DNA of 41,698 nucleotides from Bacteroidota bacterium (GTDB lineage Bacteria > Bacteroidota > Bacteroidia > AKYH767-A > JABDAW01): contig JAHEYM010000002.1 of assembly GCA_023251595.1 (NCBI GenBank), forward strand, positions 1 to 41,698. Reading direction: 5' to 3'. The notes beneath the pieces were generated by a model. It made no database searches, was not told where the DNA came from, and was given only the letters and a program-made list of their open reading frames with translations. Positions 35,009-41,698 of this stretch are shown here, piece by piece. The stretch's first letter is position 1. The number at the start of each line of letters is the position of its first letter. A program made the position numbers and the translations under genes.

Positions 35009-35016
35009 CAAAGGTA
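35009..35016 (-). promoter_or_regulatory. -7 promoter box TACCTTTG
   Basis: Minus-strand TACCTTTG lies 55 nt before the GT2 ATG at 34953. It would drive GT2 and the methyltransferase. Confidence 0.5.
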
Positions 35017-35068
35017 ACTATTTCAGACGAATCGGACTTTCGGCTTCTGATTTCTTTTTTTAGCTGCC

Positions 35069-35107
35069 CGCAAAGCCGCAAAGCCGCAAAGCCGCAAAGC
35101 CGCAAAG
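35069..35107. repeat. Tandem 8-mer CAAAGCCG, about 4.7 copies
   Basis: CAAAGCCG occurs four times in a row from 35071, followed by a fifth partial copy. The block is preceded by TTTTTTAGCTGCC, the same opening as the palindromic units at 37.2-38.1 kb, so it looks like a slipped or expanded left arm of that family. It lies between the divergent promoters of GT2 and the GT-C-like gene. Confidence 0.7.
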
Positions 35108-35193
35108 GAATACTGCTTTGATTATCAGGGCGTTGCCAATTCACATCTTGATCGGTTGTGTCAAGATCTCTTCCCAGAGTGCAAGAAAACCGT

Positions 35194-35201
35194 TAACTTT
35201 G
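35194..35201 (+). promoter_or_regulatory. -7 promoter box TAACTTTG
   Basis: TAACTTTG lies 53 nt before ATG 35255 and downstream of the TTG codon at 35156, so it supports the shorter gene. Confidence 0.45.
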
Positions 35202-35254
35202 CCGAAGAACTTATAAAGTTGAACAATGAATCTTTGGAAGATAATTGTAGCAGA

Positions 35255-36802
35255 ATGCTAAATCGTAAATTTATTATTCTTTGGTTTTTCATCTCACTTG
35301 TTTTTGCTTTTATAATCAATCAAACAAATCTTTATTTTGTTAAAAAAGCAAATGTCGGTAATGAATCAGCAGTTACCAATTATGGCTACTCACTTTCGAG
35401 TGTTGACGATGTCTGGTATTTGCCTCAGATCAAAAATTATAAAGCGGGCAAAGGGTTTACAATCGATCCGAAAGTTGCTCATTACGATGTACGACGCACG
35501 CCGGTTTATCCACTTTTTTATGGAATACATTATCTTATTTTCGGAGAAAAGCTTTCGTTTTTTTTTATTCGGATCTCGCAACTTTTGTTAGCCGCTCTTG
35601 GAGTTATTCTGCTTGGACTATCGGTGTTGAATATTTCATCCAATATTTCCTGGGCAAAATGGACGATCTATTTGTCAGCATTTAATCCGTTTTTCTACAT
35701 ATATTGTTATTATACGTTAAGTGAATCATTGTCACCGTTCTGTGTGATTCTTGCTTTTTACTTTTTCACTCTTGCTATCAAGGAAGGCAAATATTTATTT
35801 TATTTTTTAACCGGCACCTCCTCGGGACTAATGATTCTCACCAGGCCGCCGACAGGGTTGGTTTTGGCAGCAATAATCTTAACCATGGTCATTTTAAAAA
35901 GAAATGAAATTCGACAACTTTTTCTACAGGGCACAACCATGTGCACCGGATTGATTTTAGTTTTTACTCCCTGGGTGATTCATAATTATATTGTTACGAA
36001 AGGAGAATTGATTTTTCTTGAAAAATTTTACGATGGCGATTCCTTGGATTACGGAAACGGACATGTTTATTTCAAGGAATGGATCTCGAGCTGGACGAAT
36101 GAATTTCATGTTTATTCTTCAGAAACATTTTCCCCGATATTGCGTGGTCAGCCTGATAAAATCGAAGAAAATATTGATTGGTATATTAACCGACTTCCGA
36201 AATATGTGACTGAGATCAATGAACCGGATAAAATAAGAAATGCTCTCAGGTCATTGGGCGAGTGTCATAAATTTAAAGATTCTGTAATGAGGGCAAATCC
36301 AAATTTAATTCCGGAAATGGCAGGATGTGAGGAGATCGTAAAAAATAATTTTTCAGCACTTACAAAAGAATTCAGAGAAAAATCTCCACTTCGATATCAT
36401 ATTATTAATCCCCTGAATAAATTACGGGAACTGGTTTTCAATAGTTGTAGTTATGCCTATGGTTCGTTGAATCCTGTCGGAGGAAAATTTAATTTTGCGC
36501 AGTATATTATAAAAAGTGGAATGTATCTCTTAAATTTATTGTTATACTTTTCATTGTTATTTGTTCTGCTCAAGAAAAACATTTCAGCCGGATTAAAAAT
36601 TCCTATTGTCACAGTTACAATACTTAATTTCATATTCTTCGCTTTCGTCTTTCGGTACATTGAACTAAGATATGTACTGCCAATCTACCCCTTCCTATTT
36701 ATATCGCTGTCTTTCGTAATGTCTCATTTTGGGAATATTGTCCTTTCTCGTTTTGCCGGAAAATCTGTAACTTCGCTTGCAAAAGAGAAGGAACAGGAAT
36801 GA
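35255..36802 (+). CDS. Multi-spanning GT-C-like glycosyltransferase (PMT/ArnT type)
   Basis: The frame is open from a TTG at 35156, but ATG 35255 starts directly at the first membrane helix (MLNRKFIILWFFISLVFAFI) and lies after a -7 box. The 515 aa have about ten hydrophobic segments. RRTPVYPLFYGIHYLIFGEK and LSESLSPFCVILAFYFF, together with GLMILTRPPTGLVL, match the glycosyltransferase-39/PMT_2 pattern. A soluble region (about 265-390) precedes the last helices. It likely transfers a sugar from polyprenyl phosphate outside the membrane. Acceptor unknown. Confidence 0.8.
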   Translation: MLNRKFIILWFFISLVFAFIINQTNLYFVKKANVGNESAVTNYGYSLSSVDDVWYLPQIKNYKAGKGFTIDPKVAHYDVRRTPVYPLFYGIHYLIFGEKLSFFFIRISQLLLAALGVILLGLSVLNISSNISWAKWTIYLSAFNPFFYIYCYYTLSESLSPFCVILAFYFFTLAIKEGKYLFYFLTGTSSGLMILTRPPTGLVLAAIILTMVILKRNEIRQLFLQGTTMCTGLILVFTPWVIHNYIVTKGELIFLEKFYDGDSLDYGNGHVYFKEWISSWTNEFHVYSSETFSPILRGQPDKIEENIDWYINRLPKYVTEINEPDKIRNALRSLGECHKFKDSVMRANPNLIPEMAGCEEIVKNNFSALTKEFREKSPLRYHIINPLNKLRELVFNSCSYAYGSLNPVGGKFNFAQYIIKSGMYLLNLLLYFSLLFVLLKKNISAGLKIPIVTVTILNFIFFAFVFRYIELRYVLPIYPFLFISLSFVMSHFGNIVLSRFAGKSVTSLAKEKEQE

Positions 36803-36830
36803 GAGTTTAACCATACAAGAAGGCAGTTAG

Positions 36831-37235
36831 ATGTTAAAAGATATTCCACAGCATATTGTAGAAGGTATAGGAATCGCAGTTGTTGGCGATGGAACAGGGA
36901 AAGAGCAGGAGAATTGGAATGTTTATCTGTTGAATTTCAGGAAGGAATTAATTGAAGGGGTTCTCGTTACTTCGAAAGGGTTTGGAATGATTGAAGGGGA
37001 TGAAGTTAAAACATCGACACTCCGACACTCACTTGGCTCAGTTGAACCGGAGACTTATACCAAAATAGAGCCGATTATTTCCAATTTATTTGGATTGAAT
37101 AATGAGTATTGGGTCAGTTTTTTTTTGAATGGCGTTATGTACGACCGCAAATTTATCTTTTTACCCGGAACGATTTCCGAAGAGAATTTCATTAAAGTTC
37201 CGCTTATCAACAAAAGAGGAGTAATGATAAGATAA
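36831..37235 (+). CDS. Conserved Bacteroidota protein of unknown function
   Basis: The 134-aa soluble protein has no signal peptide. WNVYLLNFRKELIEGVLVTS, KTSTLRHSLGSVEPETYTKI and NNEYWVSFFLNGVMYDRKFI are blocks I associate, from memory, with a short uncharacterised family widespread in Bacteroidota. It starts 28 nt after the GT-C-like stop, so it may be read with it. A palindromic unit starts 8 nt after its stop. Confidence 0.8.
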   Translation: MLKDIPQHIVEGIGIAVVGDGTGKEQENWNVYLLNFRKELIEGVLVTSKGFGMIEGDEVKTSTLRHSLGSVEPETYTKIEPIISNLFGLNNEYWVSFFLNGVMYDRKFIFLPGTISEENFIKVPLINKRGVMIR

Positions 37236-37243
37236 AAAAATAA

Positions 37244-37311
37244 TTTAGCTGCAAAGGCGCGAAGACGCCAAGAAAAGAAAACATTGCGCCCTCGTCTCTT
37301 CGCAACAAAAT
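37244..37311. repeat. Palindromic unit before the GxxExxY gene
   Basis: The left arm is TTTAGCTGCAAAGGCGCGAA + GACGCCAAG. The right arm is TTGCGCCCTCGTCTCTTCGC + AACAAAAT. It is the same family as 37799-38131, with which it brackets the GxxExxY gene. Confidence 0.75.
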
Positions 37312-37342
37312 AAAAAAAGTTGTGAAGTAAGTATAAACTGAG

Positions 37343-37350
37343 TATTTTTG
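37343..37350 (+). promoter_or_regulatory. -7 promoter box TATTTTTG
   Basis: TATTTTTG fits TAnnTTTG and lies 39 nt before the GxxExxY ATG, so this gene has its own promoter between repeat units. Confidence 0.45.
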
Positions 37351-37389
37351 CAAAACAATAATTGGCACCTTTTCTAACAAATTAAACTT

Positions 37390-37803
37390 ATGCTAAACCT
37401 CAAATTAGAAGAAATCGGCAGAGCCATCGTAAATGCCGCATTCAAAGTTCATAAGGAACTTGGTCCCGGATTACTTGAAAAAGTTTATGAAGTTTGTCTT
37501 GCTCATGAACTTCGTAAGGTGGGCTACCATGTTGAAAGGCAATTGGATATTCCAATTCACTATGACGGTCTTGTTTTCGATGATGGATTAAGATTGGATT
37601 TGATGGTGGATAACCTTGTTATAATAGAAACAAAAGCCATTGAAATTGTGAATCCCGTTTGGGAAGCGCAGGTGATAAGTCATTTGAAAATGACCGGAAA
37701 GGAATTGGGGTTTTTAATTAATTTCAATGTTCCTTTGATCAAGAATGGAATAAAAAGATTTGTTAATACAAGAGAGTTTCAAGAATCAAAAGAAATAATT
37801 TAG
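37390..37803 (+). CDS. GxxExxY protein (PD-(D/E)XK-like)
   Basis: The 137-aa protein shows the family hallmark ELGPGLLEKVYE (Gly27-x-x-Glu30-x-x-Tyr33). A PD-(D/E)XK-like core follows: LRLDLMVDNLVIIETKA (Asp70, Glu80, Lys82). Then come WEAQVISHLKMTGKELGFLINFN and GIKRF. These are the features of the GxxExxY/PDDEXK_3 family, whose function is not known to me. The stop codon TAG is part of the first bases of the following palindromic unit, so gene and repeat are fused at the junction. A further unit lies upstream. Confidence 0.93.
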   Translation: MLNLKLEEIGRAIVNAAFKVHKELGPGLLEKVYEVCLAHELRKVGYHVERQLDIPIHYDGLVFDDGLRLDLMVDNLVIIETKAIEIVNPVWEAQVISHLKMTGKELGFLINFNVPLIKNGIKRFVNTREFQESKEII

Positions 37804-38131
37804 CTGCAAAGACGCTAAGGCGCTAAGAAAAAATGTAAACTTTGCGTCTTCGCCTCTTCGCAGCAAAACAAAAAAGGAAATTAGCTGCAAAGACGATAAG
37901 ACGCTAAGAAAAAGGAAACTTCGCGCCTTCGCGTCTTTGCAGCAAAAATAAACAAACTAGCTGCTAAGGCGCTAAGAAAAAATGTAAACTTTGCGACTTG
38001 GCGTTTTCGCATAAAAAAAACAATATAGCTGCAAAGGCACTAAGGCGCAAGGAAAAAATGTAAACTTTGCGTCCTCGTGTCTTCGCAGAAAAAAATAAAT
38101 AAATTAGCTGCAAAGGCACTAAGGCACTAAG
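37799..38131. repeat. Array of four and a half palindromic units
   Basis: Units start at about 37799, 37880, 37957, 38024 and 38103 (periods 68-81 bp). A typical unit is TAGCTGCAAAGACGCTAAGG + CGCTAAG, a short A-rich loop, then AAACTTTGCGTCTTCGCCTC + TTCGCAGCAAAA. Each can fold into a long hairpin. The last unit has only the left arm and ends 35 bp before the exonuclease gene. Arms differ between units by several changes, often matched in the partner arm only loosely. This fills the whole 363-bp gap between GxxExxY and exonuclease genes; nothing else is seen there. Confidence 0.85.
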
Positions 38132-38166
38132 AAATAATAATTTTCACTTTTAAACCTAAAACAAAA

Positions 38167-38904
38167 ATGAACCTCCTTTATCAATTCAATCCAGAAGACA
38201 TTTTGTTTCTTGACATTGAAACAGTTCCGGGACAATCTTCCTTGGAAGAACTTTCTCCCCGTCTTCAAAAATTATGGCTCACAAAAGCCGACAATACACG
38301 TAAAAAAACGGACTCACCTACGGGAGAAACGCCCGATGAAAGTTATCACCGAGCCGGAATTTACGCCGAATTTGGAAAAATAGTTTGCATCTCCGCAGGA
38401 GTTCTTCGCAAACATCCTGACGGTTATTCACTGAGATTAAAATCATTTTTTGGTGATAATGAAAAATCCCTTATCGAAGATTTTTTCTCACTATTAAAAA
38501 AACACTTCAATCAAAAAGAAAGCACTTTATGTGCACACAATGGAAAAGAATTTGATTTTCCATATATTGCCCGCCGTGCAATAATTAATGGTCTTATGCT
38601 CCCGCCAATTCTTGACTTAGCTGGAAAGAAACCTTGGGAAACACAACTGTTAGACACGATGGAACTTTGGAAATTCGGTGATTATAAAAGTTACACTTCG
38701 CTTGAATTACTCGCTGCTATTTTCGACATCGATACTCCTAAAGACGATATTAATGGAAGTATGGTGCGTGAAGTATATTATAAAGAAAAAGACGTTGAAA
38801 GAATTGCAAAATACTGCATGAAAGATGTGCTCACGATCGTACAATTATTTTTGCGATTCCGTGGTGAACCGCTGTTGGAAGAAAGGGATGTGATAAATAC
38901 GTAG
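38167..38904 (+). CDS. Predicted 3'-5' exonuclease (DnaQ-like, PolB-exonuclease type)
   Basis: In the 245 aa, Exo I is ILFLDIETVPG (Asp16, Glu18), Exo II is LCAHNGKEFDFPYIARRA, and Exo III is ERIAKYCMKDVLTIVQLF. These are the three motifs of the DEDD family in the stand-alone subgroup related to the PolB proofreading domain. ESYHRAGIYAEFGKIVCISAG is typical of that subgroup. It probably degrades DNA or RNA ends; its pathway is not known. It ends just before a 38-bp perfect palindrome. Confidence 0.9.
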   Translation: MNLLYQFNPEDILFLDIETVPGQSSLEELSPRLQKLWLTKADNTRKKTDSPTGETPDESYHRAGIYAEFGKIVCISAGVLRKHPDGYSLRLKSFFGDNEKSLIEDFFSLLKKHFNQKESTLCAHNGKEFDFPYIARRAIINGLMLPPILDLAGKKPWETQLLDTMELWKFGDYKSYTSLELLAAIFDIDTPKDDINGSMVREVYYKEKDVERIAKYCMKDVLTIVQLFLRFRGEPLLEERDVINT

Positions 38905-38922
38905 CCGATTGCAGGGGATACC

Positions 38923-38960
38923 ATCATGTAGAGACGGGATGCATCCCGTCTCTACATGAT
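38923..38960. repeat. 38-bp perfect palindrome between convergent exonuclease and glmS genes
   Basis: The two 19-bp arms (core GTAGAGACGGGATG / CATCCCGTCTCTAC) are perfectly complementary with no loop; the centre is ATGCAT at 38939-38944. It lies 18 nt after one stop and 2 nt before the other. It could end transcription from both sides, but there is no clear T run. Confidence 0.9.
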
Positions 38961-38962
38961 AT

Positions 38963-40798
38963 TTATTCCACTGTCACCGATTTTGCAAGATTACGGGGTT
39001 GATCTACATTACAACCTCGCATGACTGCAATATGATATGCTAATAATTGCAATGGAATAACTGCGAGTAAAGGAACCAGAGCATCTTCAACCTCAGGAAT
39101 TTCGATCACATAATCAGCGAGTCCTTTTACTACAGTATCTCCTTCAGTAACGATAGCAATAATTTTTCCTTTTCGTGCTTTTACTTCCTGTATATTACTC
39201 ACTACTTTTTCGTACGAAGAATTTTTATTGGCGATCACCACAACAGGCATCTCCTTGTCGATTAAAGCTATCGGACCGTGTTTCATTTCCGCGGCGGGAT
39301 AACCTTCAGCATGTATATATGAAATTTCTTTTAGTTTTAAAGCGCCTTCGAGTGCGACAGGAAAACCGTAACCCCGACCAAGATAGAGAAAATTACGTGC
39401 ATTTTTATATTCCTCTGCAATCCATTTTACTTTCTCGTTAGTTTCAAGAACTTTTTTGGTTTTTAATGGAATCGTTTCCAGCTCACTCAACATCTGCATA
39501 AAACGTGATTGAGTAATTGTTCCTCTCTCCCGTCCGATCTGAAGTGCCATGAGCGTCAGTACAGCAACCTGTGCCGTGAATGCCTTTGTTGAGGCAACCC
39601 CGATTTCCGGTCCCGCGTGTGTATACGCACCTGCATGGGTTGCGCGAGGAATTGAAGACCCGACGACATTGCAAACACCGAAAATGGTGGCACCTTTCGA
39701 TTTTGCCAATTCTATTGCAGCGAGTGTATCTGCTGTTTCGCCCGATTGAGAAATTGCAATTACTATATCGCATTCGTTAATAATCGGATTGCGGTAACGA
39801 AATTCAGAAGCATATTCAACTTCAACAGGTATTCTGACAAATTCTTCAAATAAATATTCCGCAACGAGTCCCGCATGCCACGAAGTTCCGCAAGCGATAA
39901 TAATAATACGGTCGGCATTTAAAAACTTTGATTGATAATCGGTGATACCGCCCAGTCGTAAAAATCCTTTTCTTGCATCAATTCTTCCGCGCATACTATC
40001 CCAGATGGAGCGTGGTTGCTCATTAATTTCCTTGATCATAAAATGATCATAACCACCTTTTTCGAGCGCCTCGAGTTTAATCTCTAATTCCTGTATATAT
40101 GGAGTTTTGATCTGATTCTCGACCGTTTTGACCGTGAGTTTGCCATCCTTAATAATTGCAATTTCATTGTCATTCAGATATATAACATTTCGTGTATATT
40201 CCACGATTGGCGTGGCATCTGATGCAACAAAAAATTCATCTTTCCCTATCCCGAGAACAATTGGGCTACCTTTTCTTGCAGCAATAATCATATTCGGATC
40301 AGTAGCAGAAAGAATCACAATTGCGTAAGCACCAACAACCTCTGAGAGTGCCATTCTTACGGCCTCTTCGAGTTCAACATGTGTGTTGGTCTGTATTTCT
40401 TCAATCAGATGAACCAAAACTTCGGTGTCTGTATCGCTGCGAAAAATATGTCCGCGTTTGATGAGCTCTTCTTTTATAGAAGCGTAATTCTCAATAATAC
40501 CATTATGGATGATCGACAGATTACCGCTTTCAGACGAGTGCGGGTGGGCATTTCTATCGTTGGGCTCGCCGTGTGTAGCCCAACGGGTGTGTCCCATTCC
40601 AACGTGACCGCCTTTATCTTTCTCCTCCATGAAGGCAGCAAGATCGCTTACTTTACCTGCTTTTTTGTACGTGTTTAAACCATGATTGATCAATGCTACT
40701 CCGGCACTGTCATACCCTCTGTACTCCAATCGATACAACCCTTTCATGATGACAGGATACGCATCGCGGTGACCAATATATGCTACAATTCCACACAT
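38963..40798 (-). CDS. glmS: Glutamine--fructose-6-phosphate aminotransferase (isomerizing)
   Basis: First step of UDP-GlcNAc synthesis. The N-terminal glutaminase has the processed nucleophile in MCGIVAYIGHRD, with MGHTRWATHGEPNDRNAHPH. Two SIS domains follow, with IIIACGTSWHAGLVAEYLFE and AISQSGETADTLAAIE, then the C-terminal EMKHGPIALID and QPRNLAKSVTVE end. The 611 aa are the full usual length. It starts 11 nt after the DUF4270 gene's stop, so the two are probably co-transcribed. No glmS riboswitch is seen, as expected outside Firmicutes. Confidence 0.98.
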   Translation of the reverse strand: MCGIVAYIGHRDAYPVIMKGLYRLEYRGYDSAGVALINHGLNTYKKAGKVSDLAAFMEEKDKGGHVGMGHTRWATHGEPNDRNAHPHSSESGNLSIIHNGIIENYASIKEELIKRGHIFRSDTDTEVLVHLIEEIQTNTHVELEEAVRMALSEVVGAYAIVILSATDPNMIIAARKGSPIVLGIGKDEFFVASDATPIVEYTRNVIYLNDNEIAIIKDGKLTVKTVENQIKTPYIQELEIKLEALEKGGYDHFMIKEINEQPRSIWDSMRGRIDARKGFLRLGGITDYQSKFLNADRIIIIACGTSWHAGLVAEYLFEEFVRIPVEVEYASEFRYRNPIINECDIVIAISQSGETADTLAAIELAKSKGATIFGVCNVVGSSIPRATHAGAYTHAGPEIGVASTKAFTAQVAVLTLMALQIGRERGTITQSRFMQMLSELETIPLKTKKVLETNEKVKWIAEEYKNARNFLYLGRGYGFPVALEGALKLKEISYIHAEGYPAAEMKHGPIALIDKEMPVVVIANKNSSYEKVVSNIQEVKARKGKIIAIVTEGDTVVKGLADYVIEIPEVEDALVPLLAVIPLQLLAYHIAVMRGCNVDQPRNLAKSVTVE

Positions 40799-40809
40799 CG
40801 TTCTTCGTA

Positions 40810-41698
40810 TTAAATCTTGGTATAAGTCAATTTCAGTTTCATTTTGATTCCCTGAGCGGCGGTAATTCCACCACCACCAACAACGCCCCTTGAAGCGTTG
40901 ACGGCATTACCGGAAACAAACAATCGTAAACCATGATCAGTCCACGTGCCATTTAGAACTCCCTGAAGATGGTTATTGAGAATATAACTGTATTCAGGTT
41001 TGCTCGCATTTTTCTCAACTCCTGCACAAAGACCTGAACCGGAATATGTATATTCATCGAGACAAAGATCATTACCGAGTGAATCGAGTTTCATCAGCAA
41101 AAGATTGGAAGGTGATATCAAGGCAGGGTTCATCGAATTAGCTGATGTATCCAGCGTTACTATCAATTCTGCCTGATTTATTGAAATTTTTCCGGCGTCG
41201 TTCAAATGTTTGAAATAAGGAAAGTCGATTTGTGTTTGTACACCAGACATCCCCTGAAGATAACATGTATATAACCCAACTCCAGGGTCATTTAATGCAG
41301 CCTGAACCTGCGTACCGGAGTAGTCATGCACAAAATGGTTAACGCGTGCTGACTTTTCACCAAAAGACAGACTGAATGAAAGTGAGTCGCTCGCATCGTT
41401 GCGATAATAAATCGAAATTTTTGTTTCAGAAGATAGGGGATCAAAATAGAGAATTGAACCAGACCCGGCAACGGCATCCGCCTGAATATACACCCCGCGG
41501 AAAAACTGGAAAAACTGGTCGTTGTCTGTTAAGGTAGTTGTACCCGAAAGAGCAAGGATGGTATTGGCAAATGCAAGGTCCATCGGAATCCTGATTTGTG
41601 CTGCCCGGTTAATTCCTCCGACGTTTACAGAATCCTTCGTATGTGGGGTGAAGGTGACCGAACCTGAAGGAGTAGGATAATGTGCAAAAACCGTATCT
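40810..41698 (-). CDS. DUF4270-type outer-surface protein, N-terminus beyond the window
   Basis: The frame is open to the right edge (...AHYPTPSGSVTFTPHTK..., then GGINRAAQIRIPMDLANTIL), so the ATG at 41583 is not the true start. The visible 295 residues are beta-rich, with GVYIQADAVAGSGSILYFDP, ISIYYRNDASDSLSFSLSFG and GIKMKLKLTYTKI at the C-terminus. DUF4270 proteins are lipoproteins or exported proteins encoded beside glmS in Bacteroidota; that placement and the pattern support the call. Role unknown. Confidence 0.72.
   Translation of the reverse strand, partial: DTVFAHYPTPSGSVTFTPHTKDSVNVGGINRAAQIRIPMDLAFANTILALSGTTTLTDNDQFFQFFRGVYIQADAVAGSGSILYFDPLSSETKISIYYRNDASDSLSFSLSFGEKSARVNHFVHDYSGTQVQAALNDPGVGLYTCYLQGMSGVQTQIDFPYFKHLNDAGKISINQAELIVTLDTSANSMNPALISPSNLLLMKLDSLGNDLCLDEYTYSGSGLCAGVEKNASKPEYSYILNNHLQGVLNGTWTDHGLRLFVSGNAVNASRGVVGGGGITAAQGIKMKLKLTYTKI

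Noticed and set aside
37799..38131. CRISPR array
   Set aside because: The repeated parts are internally palindromic and fill almost the whole period; there are no unique spacers of constant length and no cas genes nearby.
40799..40809. glmS ribozyme/riboswitch
   Set aside because: Only 11 nt separate the DUF4270 stop from the glmS start; there is no room for the ribozyme.

Overview
The window comes from a member of the Bacteroidota. Three things point there. First, there are several secreted proteins with Type IX secretion (T9SS) C-terminal sorting domains, both type A and type B (gliding-motility type). Second, TAnnTTTG (-7) promoter boxes recur just upstream of starts, and Shine-Dalgarno sites are absent. 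Third, it carries Bacteroidota-restricted families (DUF4271, DUF5777, DUF4270). Genus or order cannot be fixed from the sequence alone. Gene density is high, on both strands, and most genes are housekeeping or cell-envelope genes.

Layout. 1-2503 (-): 5' part of a very large secreted beta-helix / glycine-rich / Ig-like-repeat protein running off the left edge. 2623-4691 (+): gltX-folB, then tRNA-Cys(GCA). 4903-6763 (+): an overlapping pair, an SMC/ABC-type ATPase plus a small HNH-like protein whose zinc cysteines are mostly gone; it resembles a PtuA/PtuB (Septu-like) defence module. 6846-9268 (+): a secreted protein and glnS. 9414-12359 (-): two T9SS cargo proteins, one with a gingipain (C25)-like fold that seems to lack the catalytic dyad. 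12476-13881 (+): a MORN-repeat protein split by a 1-base frameshift. 13909-16830 (+): a small His/Cys-rich protein and a TonB-dependent receptor, probably for a metal. 17101-20810: response regulator, MeaB-type GTPase, glycosyltransferase and O-antigen ligase. 20833-24911 (-): DUF4271-hemD-rnpA-yidD-ctpA, which continues into the ligase. 24925-26866 (-): lipoprotein with a CX4CH motif, YceI protein and DUF5777 beta-barrel. 27015-29906 (-): a 963-aa SprB/PKD protein with a type B sorting domain. 30072-33332: lysS, then divergent bifunctional PGI/PMI and lipB. 33335-36802: methyltransferase, polyprenyl-type glycosyltransferase and a multi-spanning GT-C-like protein. 36831-38904 (+): a conserved small protein, a GxxExxY PD-(D/E)XK protein bracketed by palindromic repeats, and a 3'-5' exonuclease. 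38963-41698 (-): glmS and, upstream of it, a DUF4270 protein running off the right edge.

Two families of dispersed palindromic (REP-like) elements and one 38-bp perfect palindrome sit against stop codons, often at 0-20 bp. One family forms an array of four and a half units after the GxxExxY gene, with one more unit before it. The strongest candidates for something undescribed are the ATPase/Cys-poor-HNH pair and the GxxExxY gene with its repeat array.
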